5,421 nt of DNA from Pelobacter sp. UBA5610. GTDB lineage: Bacteria > Desulfobacterota > Desulfuromonadia > Desulfuromonadales > Syntrophotaleaceae. Location of the stretch: contig DIKU01000031.1 in NCBI GenBank assembly GCA_002424645.1, positions 46,303-51,723 of the forward strand, written 5' to 3'. The notes beneath the pieces were generated by a model, which was not told the origin of the DNA, did not search any database, and worked only from the letters and a program-made list of their open reading frames with translations. Every line of letters begins with the position of its first letter. Positions within the stretch are counted from its first letter, which is position 1. The position numbers and the translations under genes were made by a program. Below are positions 4,483-5,421 of the stretch, piece by piece.

Positions 4483-5421
4483 TCATCTGTGTGCGGGCCA
4501 GAAATCTTCCTGCCCCAGGGGCGAAACCACTTCTTCATGACTTTGCGCCGCGTCCGCTTCCTCTTCCCGGGTGGCTAAATGAAACAGGGCATCTCCCTGG
4601 TAGACCAGCGGCATGTTGAGTCGACCGATAACCAGGCCTGAAAGCGGCGCACACACGGTTCTCTCATTTTCTCCAAAGGGATCACACACATGGCCCAGGA
4701 TATCCCCTTTGGCGACCATCTTGCCTGTTTTCACCGAACTTGTGAGCATGCCGCTGATCGGCGCGCGCACCCATTTGGAGGAATGGGCTTTGAAGATCGC
4801 CGGGGAAGGTGTCGCCGTCTTCGGGGGGAGCATGCCGATAGCGCGCATCACCGAGACGATCCCTTTGACGCCGGTACGGATCGACAGATCGTCGAAGCGG
4901 AAGGCTTCCCCCGATTCGTACAGCAGCACGGTGATCCCCATGTCGGCCATGGCCGCCCGTAGCGAACCGTCGCGTACATGGGAGTTGATCACCACCGGCG
5001 CGCCGAACGCATGCGCCAGACGCTCGGTTTCCGGATCATCCAGACCGGCGCGGACCTGGGGCAGATTAAAACGGTGATTCGACCCTGTGTGCAGATCGAT
5101 GCCGTGGGTACAACCGGCCACGATTTCTTTGAGGAACAGCGCCGCCAGCCTCGAACCCAGCGACCCCTTTTCCGAGCCGGGGAAGGAGCGGTTCAAATCA
5201 CGGTGGTCGGGGAGGTAACGGCTGCGCTGAATGAATCCGAAGCTGTTGACCACCGGAATAGCGATCAGGGTACCATGCAGGTTGTTGATATCTTTGCGTT
5301 TGAGCACCTGACGGATAATTTCAATGCCGTTGATTTCGTCGCCATGCAAGGTGGAGCAGATAAACAGTCGCGGCCCCGGTTTGCGCCCATGAATCACATG
5401 GGCCGTGAGGGTCATATCGGT
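4483..5421 (-). CDS. Succinylglutamate desuccinylase/aspartoacylase family zinc hydrolase (M14-like), N-terminus beyond the window
   Basis: Cytoplasmic zinc-dependent amide hydrolase of the AstE/AspA group. Numbering from the Met at 5415: HGDE gives zinc ligands His24 and Glu27, DLHTG gives His109, RDLNRSFPG (72-80) is the substrate-binding Asn-Arg motif, and YESGE supplies the likely catalytic Glu167. Residues about 215-280 resemble the C-terminal beta-barrel domain of this family (APISGMLTSSVKTGKMVAKG). A polar tail ends the protein. The frame stays open to the window edge, and family members usually carry about 30 more residues before the HVxHGRxPGPxLF segment. The Met at 5415 is therefore probably internal and the gene partial. 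Relatives often sit beside RimK-type ligase and zinc-protease genes, so the upstream neighbour is worth checking. The true substrate is unknown; arginine catabolism (astE) is not implied. Confidence 0.9.
   Translation of the reverse strand, partial: TDMTLTAHVIHGRKPGPRLFICSTLHGDEINGIEIIRQVLKRKDINNLHGTLIAIPVVNSFGFIQRSRYLPDHRDLNRSFPGSEKGSLGSRLAALFLKEIVAGCTHGIDLHTGSNHRFNLPQVRAGLDDPETERLAHAFGAPVVINSHVRDGSLRAAMADMGITVLLYESGEAFRFDDLSIRTGVKGIVSVMRAIGMLPPKTATPSPAIFKAHSSKWVRAPISGMLTSSVKTGKMVAKGDILGHVCDPFGENERTVCAPLSGLVIGRLNMPLVYQGDALFHLATREEEADAAQSHEEVVSPLGQEDFWPAHR

Noticed and set aside
4470..4538. N-terminal extension of the glycine-zipper protein from the ATG at 4538
   Set aside because: It overlaps the hydrolase by 56 nt and adds a polar stretch, while the ATG at 4469 has a well-placed AAGGA.

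Overview
The window looks like ordinary chromosomal sequence from a moderately GC-rich Gram-negative bacterium. A desulfuromonad-type relative (Geobacter/Pelobacter/Syntrophotalea group) is the best guess. The hints are an HTH plus zinc-ribbon protein of the COG3357 type, a lipoprotein signal, a STAS-containing SulP transporter, and an AstE/AspA-like hydrolase of the kind found in proteobacteria. This placement is an inference; nothing in the window proves it. No mobile element, CRISPR array, tRNA or rRNA was seen. No stretch longer than about 200 bases lacks a gene.

Left part, plus strand (1-1036): the 3' end of a tRNA-dihydrouridine synthase gene, cut by the window edge, is followed 7 nt later by a small DUF3820-type gene whose ribosome binding site lies across the dus stop codon. 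The two look like one transcript. They converge on the minus-strand genes that fill the rest of the window.

Middle, minus strand (1093-2279): a putative lipoprotein of unknown function is followed 1 nt later by an HTH/zinc-ribbon regulator. Upstream of them lies a secreted ten-cysteine protein that ends at a clear 10-bp-stem terminator. The cysteine spacing of that protein is mirror-symmetric, which suggests two disulfide-stapled helical hairpins. Its leader holds a 14-bp palindrome, a repeated AAACCGTTT motif and a possible 14-codon leader ORF overlapping its start codon.

Right part, minus strand (2432-5421): a SulP-family anion transporter with a C-terminal STAS domain has about 200 nt of upstream leader. 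Before it lie a 54-residue glycine-zipper membrane protein and, 13 nt further upstream, an M14-type zinc hydrolase of the succinylglutamate desuccinylase/aspartoacylase family. The N-terminus of that hydrolase runs off the right edge.

Most of the window is housekeeping (tRNA modification, anion transport, zinc hydrolase). The parts that are not well explained are the cysteine-rich secreted protein with its leader, the lipoprotein-regulator pair, and the small glycine-zipper protein. No convincing new multi-gene system is visible.
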